A stretch of DNA of 39,321 nucleotides from Didymodactylos carnosus (GCA_905250885.1 CAJNOQ010000906.1:1-39321), one strand, 5' to 3'; shown: positions 1-10,654, numbered from the stretch's first letter. Notes: generated by a model from the sequence alone, not told the origin. Numbers and translations are program-made.

Positions 1-25
1 GTGAACTGTGAGTAAATGTAGTAAA

Positions 26-222
26 GAGCTGGTGACCATCTCCAGCTCCTACTCATGTGAGCTGTTAACCAGCTCCAGCTCCTACTCATGTGAGCTGTTA
101 ACCATCTCCAGCTCCTACTCATGTGAGCTGTTAACCAGCTCCAGCTCCTACTCATGTGAGCTGTTAACCAGCTTCAGCTCCTACTCATGTGAGCTGTTGA
201 TCAGCTCCTTTCATATGAGCTT
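26..222. repeat. 33-bp minisatellite, about 5.9 copies
   Basis: Five full tandem copies of a 33-bp unit (at 26, 59, 92, 125 and 158) are followed by a sixth degenerate copy from 191. The unit contains GAGCTGTTAACC and CAGCTCCTACTCATGT. Copies differ at one to four sites. Because 33 is a multiple of three, one frame stays open and would encode an 11-residue Ser/Leu/Cys repeat. I see no gene structure around it and treat the ORF as a by-product of the repeat. Confidence 0.9.
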
Positions 223-278
223 GAAATGGTGTGCTAGCTCCCGCTCTCGGAACTGATACGGAACTGTCACACCCCTAG

Positions 279-495
279 CTCGAACCCTCGGAAAATGACA
301 CTTCGGATCCTCGATATAAACTTTCGACGGGTATTGATTTCGAGCCCTCGAGAAAAATTTCGAGCCATCGAATAAAGATGTTCGGGCTTCCGAGCTCGCG
401 TCTCACCATCGAGGGAGCGACGGCTCCGAAGTCCCAAACATCGCACCTTCGGGCTTATATCGAGGGTCCGAAGTGTCATTTTCCGAGGGTTCGAG
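279..495. repeat. inverted repeat (41-bp arms), CG-rich foldback
   Basis: The left arm (279-319) and right arm (455-495) are reverse complements with a single mismatch, separated by 135 bp. The interior is rich in TCGAG and CCTCG motifs, unlike the AT-rich surroundings. The structure fits a foldback or MITE-like element, but I see no clear target-site duplication, so the transposon family is unassigned. Confidence 0.75.
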
Positions 496-1224
496 CCCTC
501 GGCGAGGGCCTATGTACGAGTACTCGCCGCATCCTTCGAACGGCTTTTTTCATCTGCATGGGTAGCTACTACGAACTTTCCCCGCTTTGTTTTTTTCTTA
601 AATTTTTCGGAGGTCACGCAGCTCTACAGATTCAGCAGAAAATGTAAAACATATGAAATTAAACTAGAAAATGTTACTAAGATTATTGAGCGTGAATAAA
701 GAATGAAAGCTTTAGACATGCAATTGGAAGAATTGCAGAAAACGATTTAAGTGCATCTACAGTGGCGACAAAAATTTTCTATACACCGCACTCCTCTTCT
801 TCTTTTGATCATAACTCGGTAACGAAAAAGCTTTTGATAAGCGGTTTGCGCCAAAATTTTCTCCACTCTCTCCAGTATATTTGTAGTGCAATGAGTTATA
901 GGAATGAAAAATTTTTTTGTCTCCAGATCTTATCGTTTAGGAGTTTTCCAGGGATCAAGGTCCAAAAAGGACGCTGGAGTTTTTTCAAGATTTTTCTAAT
1001 ATACTTCAAGATAAAGATTTCGGAGCACAGAATTAAATAACTTTTTGCCAACTAAGAAAATCTAAGATCTGGACCGCCCGCCTGCTGATACTATTTCTCT
1101 CCCTGTGTGATGTATTGGTGTTCTCAAGAGCACTCTCATGTGATATAATCTTGGACATATGAGAGAAAATCCACCGAATGCCGGTGAGGATAAGTCAGGC
1201 ACAAACGTTGTGCGCTTTCTTTTT
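496..1224. other. intergenic, no gene seen
   Basis: No coding structure is convincing. The 17 bases at 758-774 (TACAGTGGCGACAAAAA) resemble a Tc1/mariner terminus after TA, but I found no inverted partner. The stretch 930-1000 has the same flavour as the divergent repeats at 36060-36480 and 39160-39320 (GTTTTCC-rich), without a firm alignment. Confidence 0.5.
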
Positions 1225-1345
1225 GGTGGTGACTATTTTTACTGAGCGACTGGCTTTACTGACCAAATTTGATTGATCTATCCCATGGTTACACCAATTA
1301 AATTTGGTCAGTAAGGTCGGTCGCTCAGTAAAAATAGTCACCACC
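1225..1345. mobile_element. foldback/MITE-like element, ~50-bp arms
   Basis: The arms at 1225-1274 and 1295-1345 are near-perfect reverse complements. They begin GGTGGTGACTATTTTTACTG and enclose about 20 bp, so the whole unit would form a long hairpin. The short loop and terminal symmetry fit a miniature inverted-repeat DNA element. No convincing target-site duplication is visible, so the superfamily is open. An ORF crossing it on the minus strand is explained by the hairpin and not by a gene. Confidence 0.7.
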
Positions 1346-2963
1346 TTGCTTGCTTTTAGTTTATCTTGCTTCTCATTGGTGAATTTCGAATTAGTCTGCA
1401 ATTCGTTTTTCGTTGACATTACAATCCAGTTTTACTCTCTACGACTACTAAGTTTAATCATATGTTATAGTTGAGTAAACTACTCAATAAGAAGAATATT
1501 AGATGGATTTTGGACTCAGAATTCAACAAGTTGGATTTGAGCGATAATGGAATAGAGGTATAACAGCAGAATTTGATTGGTAGTTTTGCACCCTACTATG
1601 GTCATGTCTAAGGTCTCGTCGACACTACAAATTTTTCAAAGTTAACTCTGTATTAACCCGAAGTTAACTTCGAGAGCGTTCAGATCTAAATCTTTAATAG
1701 ACCACTAAGATTTTGACATTTCTCCGAAAATTGTGCTGCTTGTTTGCTTCAGTACTCTCAAAAGTTGCGGCTTGCTAACAATCGGCCAGTTTTAATTTAA
1801 GTTCTACAGTTGCTTTCTAAGCCTACGTCCATTAAAGCTTACGTCCTTTCATCCACTAAACTGATCATTATTATCAGGTAAAGTGGTTTGGAGGCATCCT
1901 CTTCAATCACAGCTTTCACACACTTTTGTGAGAAAAGGGAATCATCCACTTTTCCAGATAACAAGCTTAACTTATCCGAATACCGATTGTTTATCATCAC
2001 AAAATATACGAATAAGATCTCATCGCTAGTTTCTGTATGTGCTTAGAAGATTGTCGCCTTCATCAAAACTATCACACTAACTTGTCATACCATCATTTAT
2101 TTGAAAACCTGAATAGTAATATGAATTTGGAAAGTAGAGCTAAAAACGGTGTAATGGAGATTATTTAATCAGTTATACAGTATGTTGTTCAAACTGAAAG
2201 AATAAACATGCTACTATCGGCGCCAGAAGTCAAGGCAGGTGGATGAATAGCCAAGACTTGAGCGAAACTTTTCACAACTGGAAACAACTTTTGAAAACAT
2301 TTCAAAGATCGAGTTTCCAGAGGATCTTTGGAAAGCCAGCTCCGTTCTCAAGCAAAGTCGAAATCCTTGTCAAGCAGAAGAAGATAAATAGAAAAACGCA
2401 ATTATTACATCAAAAGTGGTGTATTATATTATTATTTACTCCATACACCTTAAGATTTGTCAGCATTTTTAAACTTGCTTTTCGAATAGATTGAATTATA
2501 TTAATTTTGATTTCGGTTTTAATAATAGAACGAAAAACATAAAGAGATTGAATTGAATGGAAAAAGTGTTTATTTTGAGCTGCGACTTGTTGTCCCTTGC
2601 TATATTGAGGTATATATATAAACTCGTTGTATGTGGTAAATTCTAACAGCTGAGAGCGAGTTGTATCTGGTGAATCTTGGGTAACTTTACTGTAATGAAT
2701 CAGGCACTGTACTGGCAACGATAAGAAATATAAGTATGCATATGACAAGTGGCAAAAAATTTCCTTCCAACCAGTACCCTGGATTATTCCGCTCACTCAT
2801 CTGTCTCATTCAATCTGAACAGTCTGTTGTCCGCATGTTCGAGAACCAAAGAAACGTAATATAATAACAATAGTGTAGTTGCGCTTGATTTATTTATAAC
2901 AATAAAAAATCAAAAATAACACGTTTCTTATCAGCACTGTTCTTTCCCTGAACGCAGTCACTG
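1346..2963. other. intergenic, no supported gene
   Basis: Open frames on both strands here (for example 2410-2796 on minus) have no recognisable domain and biased composition, and I found no splice structure that extends them. The segment next to 2964 carries a minus-strand AATAAA (plus-strand TTTATT at 2889-2894), about 70 bp past the stop of the next gene, and is probably its 3' end. Confidence 0.5.
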
Positions 2964-3294
2964 TTAATTTGGACACGGCGGTAAATGTGATCCTTGTGAA
3001 TTGTGCTGTGTCTGCTGCGGATCATCACCAGTTTCTGTTCTACTTCGTTCACCAGGTTTTTTCTCTGATGATGTATCAGTAGCGCCGCCTAAAAAAATAG
3101 CTCAATGAAGTTCACATATTTTTTTGGTCTTTTATATATTCTTTTCTTGTTTACTAACCTACTGCATCTTTGCCACAACTTTCTGGTTTACACAATTTGC
3201 CCAAATCTTTTTCACTGACTTGACCTTCATTTGTACGATCATTACTATATTGTGGATTTTCTGAAACTTTTTGTCGTTGTTCGTTTGTTGACAT
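2964..3294 (-). CDS. small hydrophilic, probably disordered protein (hydrophilin-like), 86 aa
   Basis: Two exons on the minus strand, 3294-3159 and 3088-2964, are split by a 70-bp intron with a GTTAGT donor and a TTTTTTTAG acceptor. Together they give 261 nt, exactly 87 codons including the stop. The start MSTNEQRQKVSE is the first ATG, and a minus-strand AATAAA lies about 70 bp downstream of the stop. The product is almost free of hydrophobic residues. It is rich in Glu, Lys, Ser, Thr, Gln and Gly (8 Gly by my count), with three Cys: two in LCKPESC and one in the C-terminal PPCPN. No domain is recognised. Composition resembles small hydrophilins and LEA-type stress proteins, but that is only a resemblance. 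Either exon alone is short, so the case rests on the clean intron and polyA signal. Confidence 0.5.
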
Positions 3295-3464
3295 TGTTAC
3301 ATGGAAATTTGCGAAAAATCTACAGCAACAAATTGAATTGGCATGTAGAGGATGCTGAGTTAATTATGTCTAAATGATAACTCTGACCAAACGACATATT
3401 ATTTGATATAAGCTTTATTCTGTCAGAATACAACCGAAAAAATATTGTATTATAGTATCCTTAA

Positions 3465-4071
3465 CCCTAAAATGCATAGGTAACGAAAGCGTATAGATGG
3501 GATCATATACGACCCCATGTAATAATGTCATTGAAAATCAATTTTATTCCGAACTTTTCAGAATTATAAAAGGCAATCTTTACAAATCACTAGCCGATGT
3601 TCAGCACATAAATTGCAACCACATTTCACCCAATGATCTCGTGAAGGAATCATTTTCCAAAAAATGATGAAGTAATTAGTGTAGTGCGCCGTATTGTAAG
3701 GCACTTTTCGTTGTGCTCCATGAGTTCTGAAGTAAATGTTTTGAGCTCAGTTTGTAGAGAATTGAATTCTGTATCTGATGGTAGGATCGGAGGTGTAGTC
3801 AAATGTTATTTAGGTACCGAAAAGTTGATTTTATTTGAAAACTTTCGGTTTTAGAAACACTTTTTTCACTTATTTTGACTTCTAAAAAGTTCAGTTTCAA
3901 TACTAAAAGTTTAAAAAGCAATCTTTACAAACTGAGCGCAAATAAAGTGTCTAGCTATTAACTACCGATCGTTACAAACAATCGGTGGAAATAAAGTGTT
4001 TATCTGTTGCGTAATAAAACAATATTTTCCATGTTTGGGGCTGCGGACGACCTCAGCTATGCGTTCCAGGG
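3465..4071. mobile_element. piggyBac-like non-autonomous element (TTAA target)
   Basis: A 607-bp segment is bounded by TTAA on both sides (3461-3464 and 4072-4075). Its ends are inverted: the left starts CCCTAAAATGCATAG and the right, read inward, starts CCCTGGAACGCATAG. TTAA duplication with CCCT-starting termini is the known hallmark of piggyBac transposons. There is no transposase ORF, so this is a MITE. Inside, AATAAAGTGT and AGCAATCTTTACAAA-like words recur, and most of the interior is non-coding. Confidence 0.75.
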
Positions 4072-4439
4072 TTAACTAAAAACTATAGAAAAACACAAAA
4101 TCAGTTTTGTACGAATAAAGATTCGAACATATGAACTTAGCTTTGCAGTAAACTGCAGAACTAAATCCACTGTTCTGTGTCTATATTCTGTACAACGATT
4201 GAATATTCTGTAAAACTATTTGCATCGGAAAGATAGAATTAATGGTTCTGAATACTAGAAATTAACACCAGAAACAGAGAAGCGTAGTGAAGATCTAGGT
4301 TACCTGTACACAAAACTAGCTGAAAATTCGAGTGCTGATGCACAAAACTTCGTATTATACAAAAAATACAACACAAAACAATAAGATCAATAAGAATTGA
4401 ACGATATTCCAGGGCTGAAAACCTGAACCTAAGTTTTAC

Positions 4440-4620
4440 TCGGTCATGGGAAGCTAAAATCACTTATGATTTTACAGTAGCATTCACGATTTTCGACCAA
4501 TCAGAAGCAGTCCATGATTTATCGTGCAGCAGATCTATCGTGCCGTAGAGACTAAAGTTAGAAAATGTTCAATGGTGAAAAGTGATTTTAGAACGAAGTG
4601 ATTTTAGCTTCCCATGACCG
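4440..4620. mobile_element. MITE with perfect 25-bp terminal inverted repeats
   Basis: Positions 4441-4465 and 4596-4620 are perfect reverse complements, starting CGGTCATGGGAAGCTAAAAT. The element is about 180 bp. The six bases TTTTAC lie at 4434-4439 and again at 4621-4626, a possible 6-bp target duplication that is offset by one base on the left. The interior has no coding capacity. The superfamily cannot be set from this alone. Confidence 0.75.
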
Positions 4621-4998
4621 TTTTACGCACGGTCCCCGGAGCTACAGCTTGCTTGGTGACTACCAGAAGAACGGTCGACCGTCTCTGAAGATCATCAGCT
4701 GTAGGGAAGATATAGGGCTTATCGAAATTGCTTCGGCAGCACCCTATACCGCAAGGTAGCCGCAAGGCGGGGTATTCTTCTTCTTCTACTCACAGCATAG
4801 GGTAATCTAACTCCAAAAAATGCTTTTCCTAGCTAATTCAGTCGCTTTTTTCTCTCAGCTGGTTGTCTTGAAGTCCAACCAATGAAATAATTCAAAAAGG
4901 AAAACGCCACGTATTGTGTCGCTTGTTACAAAAAAAACTGTAACACTAAAATAGAGGATGAAGTGCAACACGCCAGCGACAGATAAGTATCGAGATTA
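4621..4998. other. intergenic, no gene seen
   Basis: No gene or RNA gene is supported. The segment holds a short hairpin at about 4712-4749 (TATAGGG pairing with CCCTATA) and a TTCTTCTTCTTC tract. Otherwise it is unremarkable. Confidence 0.5.
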
Positions 4999-5082
4999 GG
5001 TTAAGATACGGTTAAGATACGCTGGGACTAAAAGCTAGGACTAACGTTAGTCCTAGCTTTTAGTCCCAGCGTATCTTAACCT
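4999..5082. mobile_element. 84-bp palindromic element with 8-bp flanking duplication
   Basis: Positions 5010-5045 and 5046-5081 form a perfect 36+36-bp palindrome with no spacer, centred on AAC/GTT. Its outer arm word GGTTAAGATAC is repeated once more at 4999-5009. The octamer CGAGATTA sits directly at both sides (4991-4998 and 5083-5090). An 8-bp duplication is typical of hAT elements, so this may be a minimal hAT-type foldback or an end-to-end relic. The family call is inference; the palindrome and duplication are direct observations. Confidence 0.75.
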
Positions 5083-5389
5083 CGAGATTACTGGTGAGAT
5101 TGTCTCTATTCACTGTTTGACGATGATATACTGTCGTATTCTTTTCGTTTATCAATACAGAACCAGATGAGCACAAATATGTCGAGCATTTAATTAAACA
5201 AAACACAATTTCAAGAGCAATAATACCGCACAAAATCAGAATGAATGTATCATATAAAGCATCTTTTTGAGCGAAATATTGATTGATCATATCATTTATT
5301 TCTAAATTTGTATTTATACAATTAGTAGCACTCCCTACATTTCCCTTTGGGTCTGGACATAATGAAACATGTGGACAATAAATAAACAT
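5060..5389 (-). CDS. possible small single-pass membrane protein (uncertain)
   Basis: An open frame of 109 codons runs from the ATG at 5389. It has a Cys-containing N-terminal part (CPHVSLCPDPKG), one clear hydrophobic segment at about residues 48-70 (FILILCGIIALEIVFCLIKC), and a hydrophilic tail. The last six codons (VKIRWD) and the stop lie inside the palindromic element at 4999-5082, so the original C-terminus may have been replaced by an insertion. No polyA signal, partner exon or family was recognised. It could be one exon of a larger membrane protein, a decayed gene, or chance. Confidence 0.3.
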   Translation of the reverse strand: MFIYCPHVSLCPDPKGNVGSATNCINTNLEINDMINQYFAQKDALYDTFILILCGIIALEIVFCLIKCSTYLCSSGSVLINEKNTTVYHRQTVNRDNLTSNLEVKIRWD

Positions 5390-5801
5390 CAATTAATACA
5401 TCTTTACCATTTTGATAAGATGATAGATGTCGAAAGCTATGATAAAAAATGCTTTTTCAAGTAATAACGAATAAAGTTTACAAATGAGGATGTTTATCGG
5501 TTTCAGAAGGGTGCTTTCAGCTCCATCCACTATTACATAACATAACAGCCGCGAAGATTTCAATATATGCATCGTGCAGACCTACTTTTAATTATAAATT
5601 TCAACGTAATTATCAAACCGTTCTCCATTTTATGCAAATATCGTTCTCTTCTCAATTCTTGTCTTGTATTTTTGGAAATTAAATGTCCATTGCACCATTT
5701 CTAGTTGTTCCACTCAGAAATGGCATTGTGACAAGCCTAAATAAAGTTATGAAATAAAGTAAACAGTTTTATTGACTTTTATTACGTGAATGTAATTTTA
5801 T
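5390..5801. other. intergenic, no gene seen
   Basis: AT-rich sequence without a supported gene. A minus-strand AATAAA (plus TTTATT at 5768-5773) lies about 30 bp past the stop of the ORF at 5802-6050 and could end its transcript. Confidence 0.5.
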
Positions 5802-6050
5802 TTAATTTTTTATCATAGAGACGGCATCAGCACAATATGATTCATATAGAGAAAAAAAAGAAATTGCACAACAGAAAACTATTAACACAACAAATATAAT
5901 GAATCCTTCAAAATTGTTTGTTCTATTAGGTTTTATCCAGACGAACGACAAAAATATGGATAAAACAAAATATTCAAATAATAAATGATCGCCAATAGAA
6001 AACATATAAGAAAATAACATCATTCTACATATTGTATCTTTATAGAACAA
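5802..6050 (-). CDS. possible small two-pass membrane protein (uncertain)
   Basis: A single open frame has two hydrophobic stretches, around FEYFVLSIFLSFVW and GFIIFVVLIVFCCAISFF, separated by a short polar loop (IKPNRTNN). An internal start at MMLFSYMF (two adjacent ATGs) is as likely as the first ATG. A minus-strand AATAAA lies 30 bp downstream of the stop, which favours a real transcript end. I recognise no family. It shares strand and membrane character with the ORF at 5060-5389, but I could not join them by plausible splice sites. Confidence 0.3.
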   Translation of the reverse strand: MFYKDTICRMMLFSYMFSIGDHLLFEYFVLSIFLSFVWIKPNRTNNFEGFIIFVVLIVFCCAISFFSLYESYCADAVSMIKN

Positions 6051-6629
6051 AAAGAAAGATAGAACACTGTTCTAATTTCAAAAGAAACACAAAACAAAGA
6101 TATTTTAATTCAATTTTTGAGCTAATAAAGTATTTATTGTCATGTGTGTAGATCGGTCATTTATCCAAAATAACCGGTTCTCACTGTAACAACGTATAAG
6201 TTGAAAAACTAAAAACAATCAACAATATTCATAAAGACAAACAAACAGACGAACAAAAAACAAGTGAAGTTTAACTATTGATTATACACATCTATATATT
6301 AAACAAAAAACAAGAAAATAGAATGAATTATTATTGTTTCATTTGTAAAAAGACGAGAAAACCTATCTGAATTGATTATACGTATTAATTTGTCGTTTTT
6401 GTCTTCAATGATGTACAAACTAATAAATTATATTGTACAAGTTAATACAAATTTATCATTTTAGATAAATGCATGATAAACTAATCGTCTCTTAAAGCTT
6501 ATTATGGCAGAAAAGCATACACTCTTGGAATACTTACTCAGAATATATATCTAACAACAAGTTCATCATTAATTTGCAAGTCCAATCTAAACGAGAAAGA
6601 TAATTATATTTTGAAATGATGAAATATTA
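6051..6629. other. probable 3' UTR of the RIPOR-like gene and spacer
   Basis: No coding frame is visible. This is AT-rich sequence downstream of the RIPOR-like stop codon on the minus strand. Minus-strand AATAAA occurs at plus TTTATT 6133-6138, a candidate polyA signal, which would give a 3' UTR of about 490 nt. Confidence 0.45.
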
Positions 6630-9600
6630 TTATTTATAATGTACTTGTTGTACACGAAGAATTGTTTTATGAATAGCTAATCGAATAGATGGTCCATCTT
6701 TGTTCAATAAAGATTTTAAATGATTAATTAATTCGAAACGAAATTCTGTTGATATTTCAGTAATAAATTCATCTGAAAAAAGCACACAAAAAAAAAACAA
6801 GTATTCATCTATCATCACTTTTGCTAATCTTTTAAATCTACCTGGAATATTATAATTCATTTCTATTATTATTTGATCAATAAGTTCATTGTTGTTCAAT
6901 GTGTTTCTATTTAACATTAGGGCAAGATTTTTATAATCATTGTTTGTGACCATATTAACAATATTTTTAATAAAACCAACTGAAAATGAATAATATAATA
7001 AAATAAAGATGAAACACAATAAGATTACTCACATTGCTCAATAGATAATTTTAACTTTTGTTCAAACATCTCATTATCATTGAGTAGAAATAAAATTTGT
7101 AATAATGTAATATGTTTTGGGCGAATGTATGTGTACGATAAACAACAAAGATCTGAGAGTAAATGTTCACTAATTACTACGAAAGAATATATAACAAATT
7201 TTTTAGCTATAAAATAATTCTAAAAATTTAGATTTGTTACCTGTCCATAATGATTGATCATTTTCATAATCACTCGATTTAACATAATCCGATTCTCTGA
7301 TATAATTCGTTAATTCAGAAATACAACGATCATATAATGAATAAAAGCTTCCACTATTACAAACACACAAACTCCAAAATTCAATGATCTTCTCTATTTG
7401 CAAACATTTTGACAATATTAATGCTATAAGTATAAAATTTTATTTTTGTATGGAGACAAATAGAATCTGGTTTTTTAGATAGTGATGTTTCTTTTTTTTT
7501 TTGTCGAAGAAACAAGATTCTAGTTCAAACACGTAGTTAATGAGACGCAAGAGAGATCAAATGATATCTATGTAAAATGCGAATTTTGTCATTTTCATTT
7601 TTAAAAGTCTTCTATTCTAAAGAGAGAAGTATAAATCATGCTAAAAGCAGTGGCTAAATGAAGGTAAACCAAAATGATTGTAAGAAATTGAACTAAAAAT
7701 AAATTACTGATGTTATCTATTTCTTACGCAAATTTTCAATCAATAAAATGAAACTTGAAAAGTAGTATGTATATTATTTGAATCGATATGGTAGAGAAAA
7801 CTACTTTCTGAAAAGATCAGAATATAATTCTGCTTACCTTGATTAGTATCTCGTACTTCATTTTTACACCATAATGAAGCAAGTCTTAGTTGTGAAATTT
7901 GTTCATTTAATTTTTTTATAACTGTCAAATTTTCACAATCTCTTAAAATATTGATCCGACTTTGGATGTACTAAAGTAAAAAAAATTAATAAAATAAGCC
8001 ATTTATATTCTTGTTTGTCATTTTTTACGTGTAATAATTTCAAAATAATTCGTAACAATTCAACTATTATCATATTGATTGAATCATTTATCGTTGTACT
8101 TATAGCTGATGGTGGTGGAGTATAAGGTCTTGAACTATCGATAAATCCTGAATCAATTCTTTTTGAATAAAAATCAGCATTATGAGGTGCTGGACCATCA
8201 TCACTTGTAACAACGATTGTCTGCTGTTTTTCTTCTTCGTGTTTGTTATCATCCTTCTGTTGTTGTTGTTGTTCTATTTCGTCTGTTGTCATTTCATTTA
8301 AAAAGTCAAAACCTTCCATAACATCTTCGATTTCTAAATTTCGTTCTGTTTGTTCATGAATTGAATGTTTAATTGTCGAATCTAAATCAGATATATTCTC
8401 ATCTAATTGATCAAATATAACTTGTTCATTTCCTATTCTTATATCATCCAAACACGTTTTAATCTGTTGAATTAACATTTCTAATTCATAAACATAATTA
8501 TCACCATCCATAGACTGAATACCCAATGACAACGAACGAGAACGAATATGAAAATCATCAGGAGAATCATTCTAATAAAGAGAAAGTGAACATTCAAACT
8601 AGAATATATAAGTATAAATCTTGTTCTTTCTTACCTCTGAATTTTGTTCTATTATTTCTTCGTCTTCTTTAGATATTTGGTCTCTGTCTTCTTCAATACT
8701 TGTCGGTGCTGAGGATTCTATATCTGATAATGCGTTCATTTTATAATCTATTGTCTCTTCTAATGCTAAATGGTATTTTTTATCGTTTTCACCGAGCGAA
8801 ATTGTTGATGGTGATGCTATATTAGTAGATTCTTTCCTCTGTTCATTCTCTTTTAGAACAGTTTTGTCAGTAGTCTCGACTGTTTCAAATGTATTCTTAT
8901 ATGGTAAATCTGCTGAGGATTGTTCAATAAGATCTTCAGATTTACTATTATTAATTTGTTGTTTAGATATTGATTCAATTTCATCATACTCAACTTCCAC
9001 GTTTGGCACGAGATATTCTCCATTTGAACATTCAGAATATGTTGGAAATTGTGTTATATCACTTTGTGTATGTAAACGTTGTTTTAATTCCAGTCGAAAT
9101 GGATCATTTTCTACTGGCCAAAATGATGATATACGTTTTGAATTCAAGAATGATAGAGATTGTGAAGATGAACTAAATGCAGTAGAAGATATTGGACGAT
9201 TCGATAATGTCTCGTTAACTGTACGTAATACTGTATTATTACTAATAAACATTGACCATGTACGTGTAACATCAGAATAAGAACGATTTGGATTATAATA
9301 AGTAAATTTAGTATCAACTTGATGGTACATACTAAAAGGAACAATTTTTAAATATTAATTCGAGTAATTAGAAATAATTAATAATTAGAATAAAGTTTCA
9401 ACTTACTCCCAGAAGACGACAAATTGCAACTTAATTGTTGCAGCTTGATTGGCATTAACAATCATTCGTTGTTGATTTATCGAATATAAATTGTTTACTT
9501 CAAAATATTTGATTCCAACTGTATGCGATGTACCCAATAATTTAATTTCGCTAACTTTTATAAATAATAAATCGGCTAGTTTGGCTTTCAAATAAAATAC

Positions 9601-10654
9601 ATTTTTACTCCATGTTTGAGTTTTATCCCGCTGTATTTTTCCTCTTGTTTTAGTTTTTTGTTGTCCGTAACGTAAAATAATTTCATATTCATCACCGGTG
9701 CATATCCGAGAAAAACCAGTGATTTCGTTTAATTTTAATACAAATGTGCCAAGCATCGATTCCAACTGTGCTTCAATTGCACATAATGTCTGAGAACAAA
9801 AACATTTATATAAAATAAAAAAAGAATAAAACATACAACTATTGCATACTTGAGTGCACTCTTTAAGTCCTAATTTCACTTGCGACGTTGTTGTTGATAC
9901 TAATGATGTTGACTTTTTTGAATTCTGATAAGCATTGAACATTGTTCGTGCACCATCTAATAGTTTTACATATCGGCAATAACATTCTTTCAAACTTTGA
10001 ATACTGCCTATATGAGCTTGTAATTTAAGATATTGAGTTTGCGATTCATGTAATTTCTAAAGATAAAATATTTGAAATATCATAATTCTTTAAGAAAATG
10101 TCTGCACATACTCGAGTTAGATAATGTTGACCTTTGTTTACTTCGTCCACAAGGTTATCTATTTCAATTTTGGATGTTCTACCATGTTCTCTAAAAAAGA
10201 ACAATATAACGTGATTAGCTCGGAACAAAATTTAATTGGCAATACCGAGAAAACGATAAATTGATACCGCCAATTAGAACGAACAAAAAATCTATTCATG
10301 AGAGCATTTGAGCCTATTGAAAATGATTAACTTACTCCAACACATTTAAAACGCTATCCAATGTTGACAATGTACGATGTATTCGTGGATTTTTTGGAAT
10401 ATCTGTTTGGTGGAGTAACGCAGTTTTTTTCAACCGATTTAAATCAATTTGTTCATTTCCTAATAGATCAGCTAGAAACAAAAAATTTTGTTCAAGTTGT
10501 TTTAAAACAATGGCTAAAAAAACCCACGAATGCCATGAGTCGATGTTGTTGCTGATAAACGCTTTGATTGTGATCTCAATAATCCATTTGTTTGTGTAAA
10601 AGACGCGGAAGAAGACGATGATGTTGAAAAATAATTATCGTTTGTTGTTAACAT
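6630..10654 (-). CDS. RIPOR/FAM65-like Rho family-interacting cell polarization regulator, 970 aa
   Basis: Twelve exons on minus (10654-10528, 10471-10336, 10190-10112, 10056-9850, 9789-9407, 9331-8635, 8571-8029, 7970-7838, 7423-7241, 7176-7033, 6979-6842, 6772-6630) join in phase to 2913 nt with GT-AG introns. Residues about 88-310 match the conserved RIPOR core: a helical part with LKLQAH, KLLDGARTMFNAY and LKECTQTLCAIEAQLE, then a beta-rich part with GFSRICTGDEYEIILRYG, KVSEIKLLG and ATIKLQF. Residues about 311-700 are acidic, Ser/Thr-rich and probably disordered, with a Q5 run. The C-terminal ~270 residues are helical, as expected of the HEAT/ARM-like end of this family. Vertebrate RIPORs bind Rho GTPases and act in polarity and migration; that role here is inference. 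The last intron (6773-6841, 69 bp) is in frame and stop-free, so a longer isoform is possible. The family call is firm; the first exon is least certain. Confidence 0.85.

Noticed and set aside
484-497. tRNA B-box-like GGTTCGAGCCC
   Set aside because: It lies in the arm of an inverted repeat made of TCGAG words, and no A-box, acceptor stem or anticodon arm can be built around it.
758-774. TACAGTGGCGACAAAAA as a Tc1/mariner terminus
   Set aside because: No inverted partner was found downstream, so an element cannot be delimited.
2410-2796. 128-codon minus-strand open frame
   Set aside because: It has no domain, no supporting splice or polyA structure and unremarkable composition; probably chance in AT-rich DNA.
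4730-4750. GCTTCGGCAGCAC followed by TATAC, resembling the 5' end of U6 snRNA
   Set aside because: The match stops after about 13 bases plus TATAC, the conserved ACAGAGA box and downstream U6 sequence are absent, and the words are partly explained by a local TATAGGG/CCCTATA hairpin.
8864-9280. 138-codon plus-strand open frame
   Set aside because: It is the antisense shadow of exon 6 of the RIPOR-like gene, which has a consistent splice structure and a family match.
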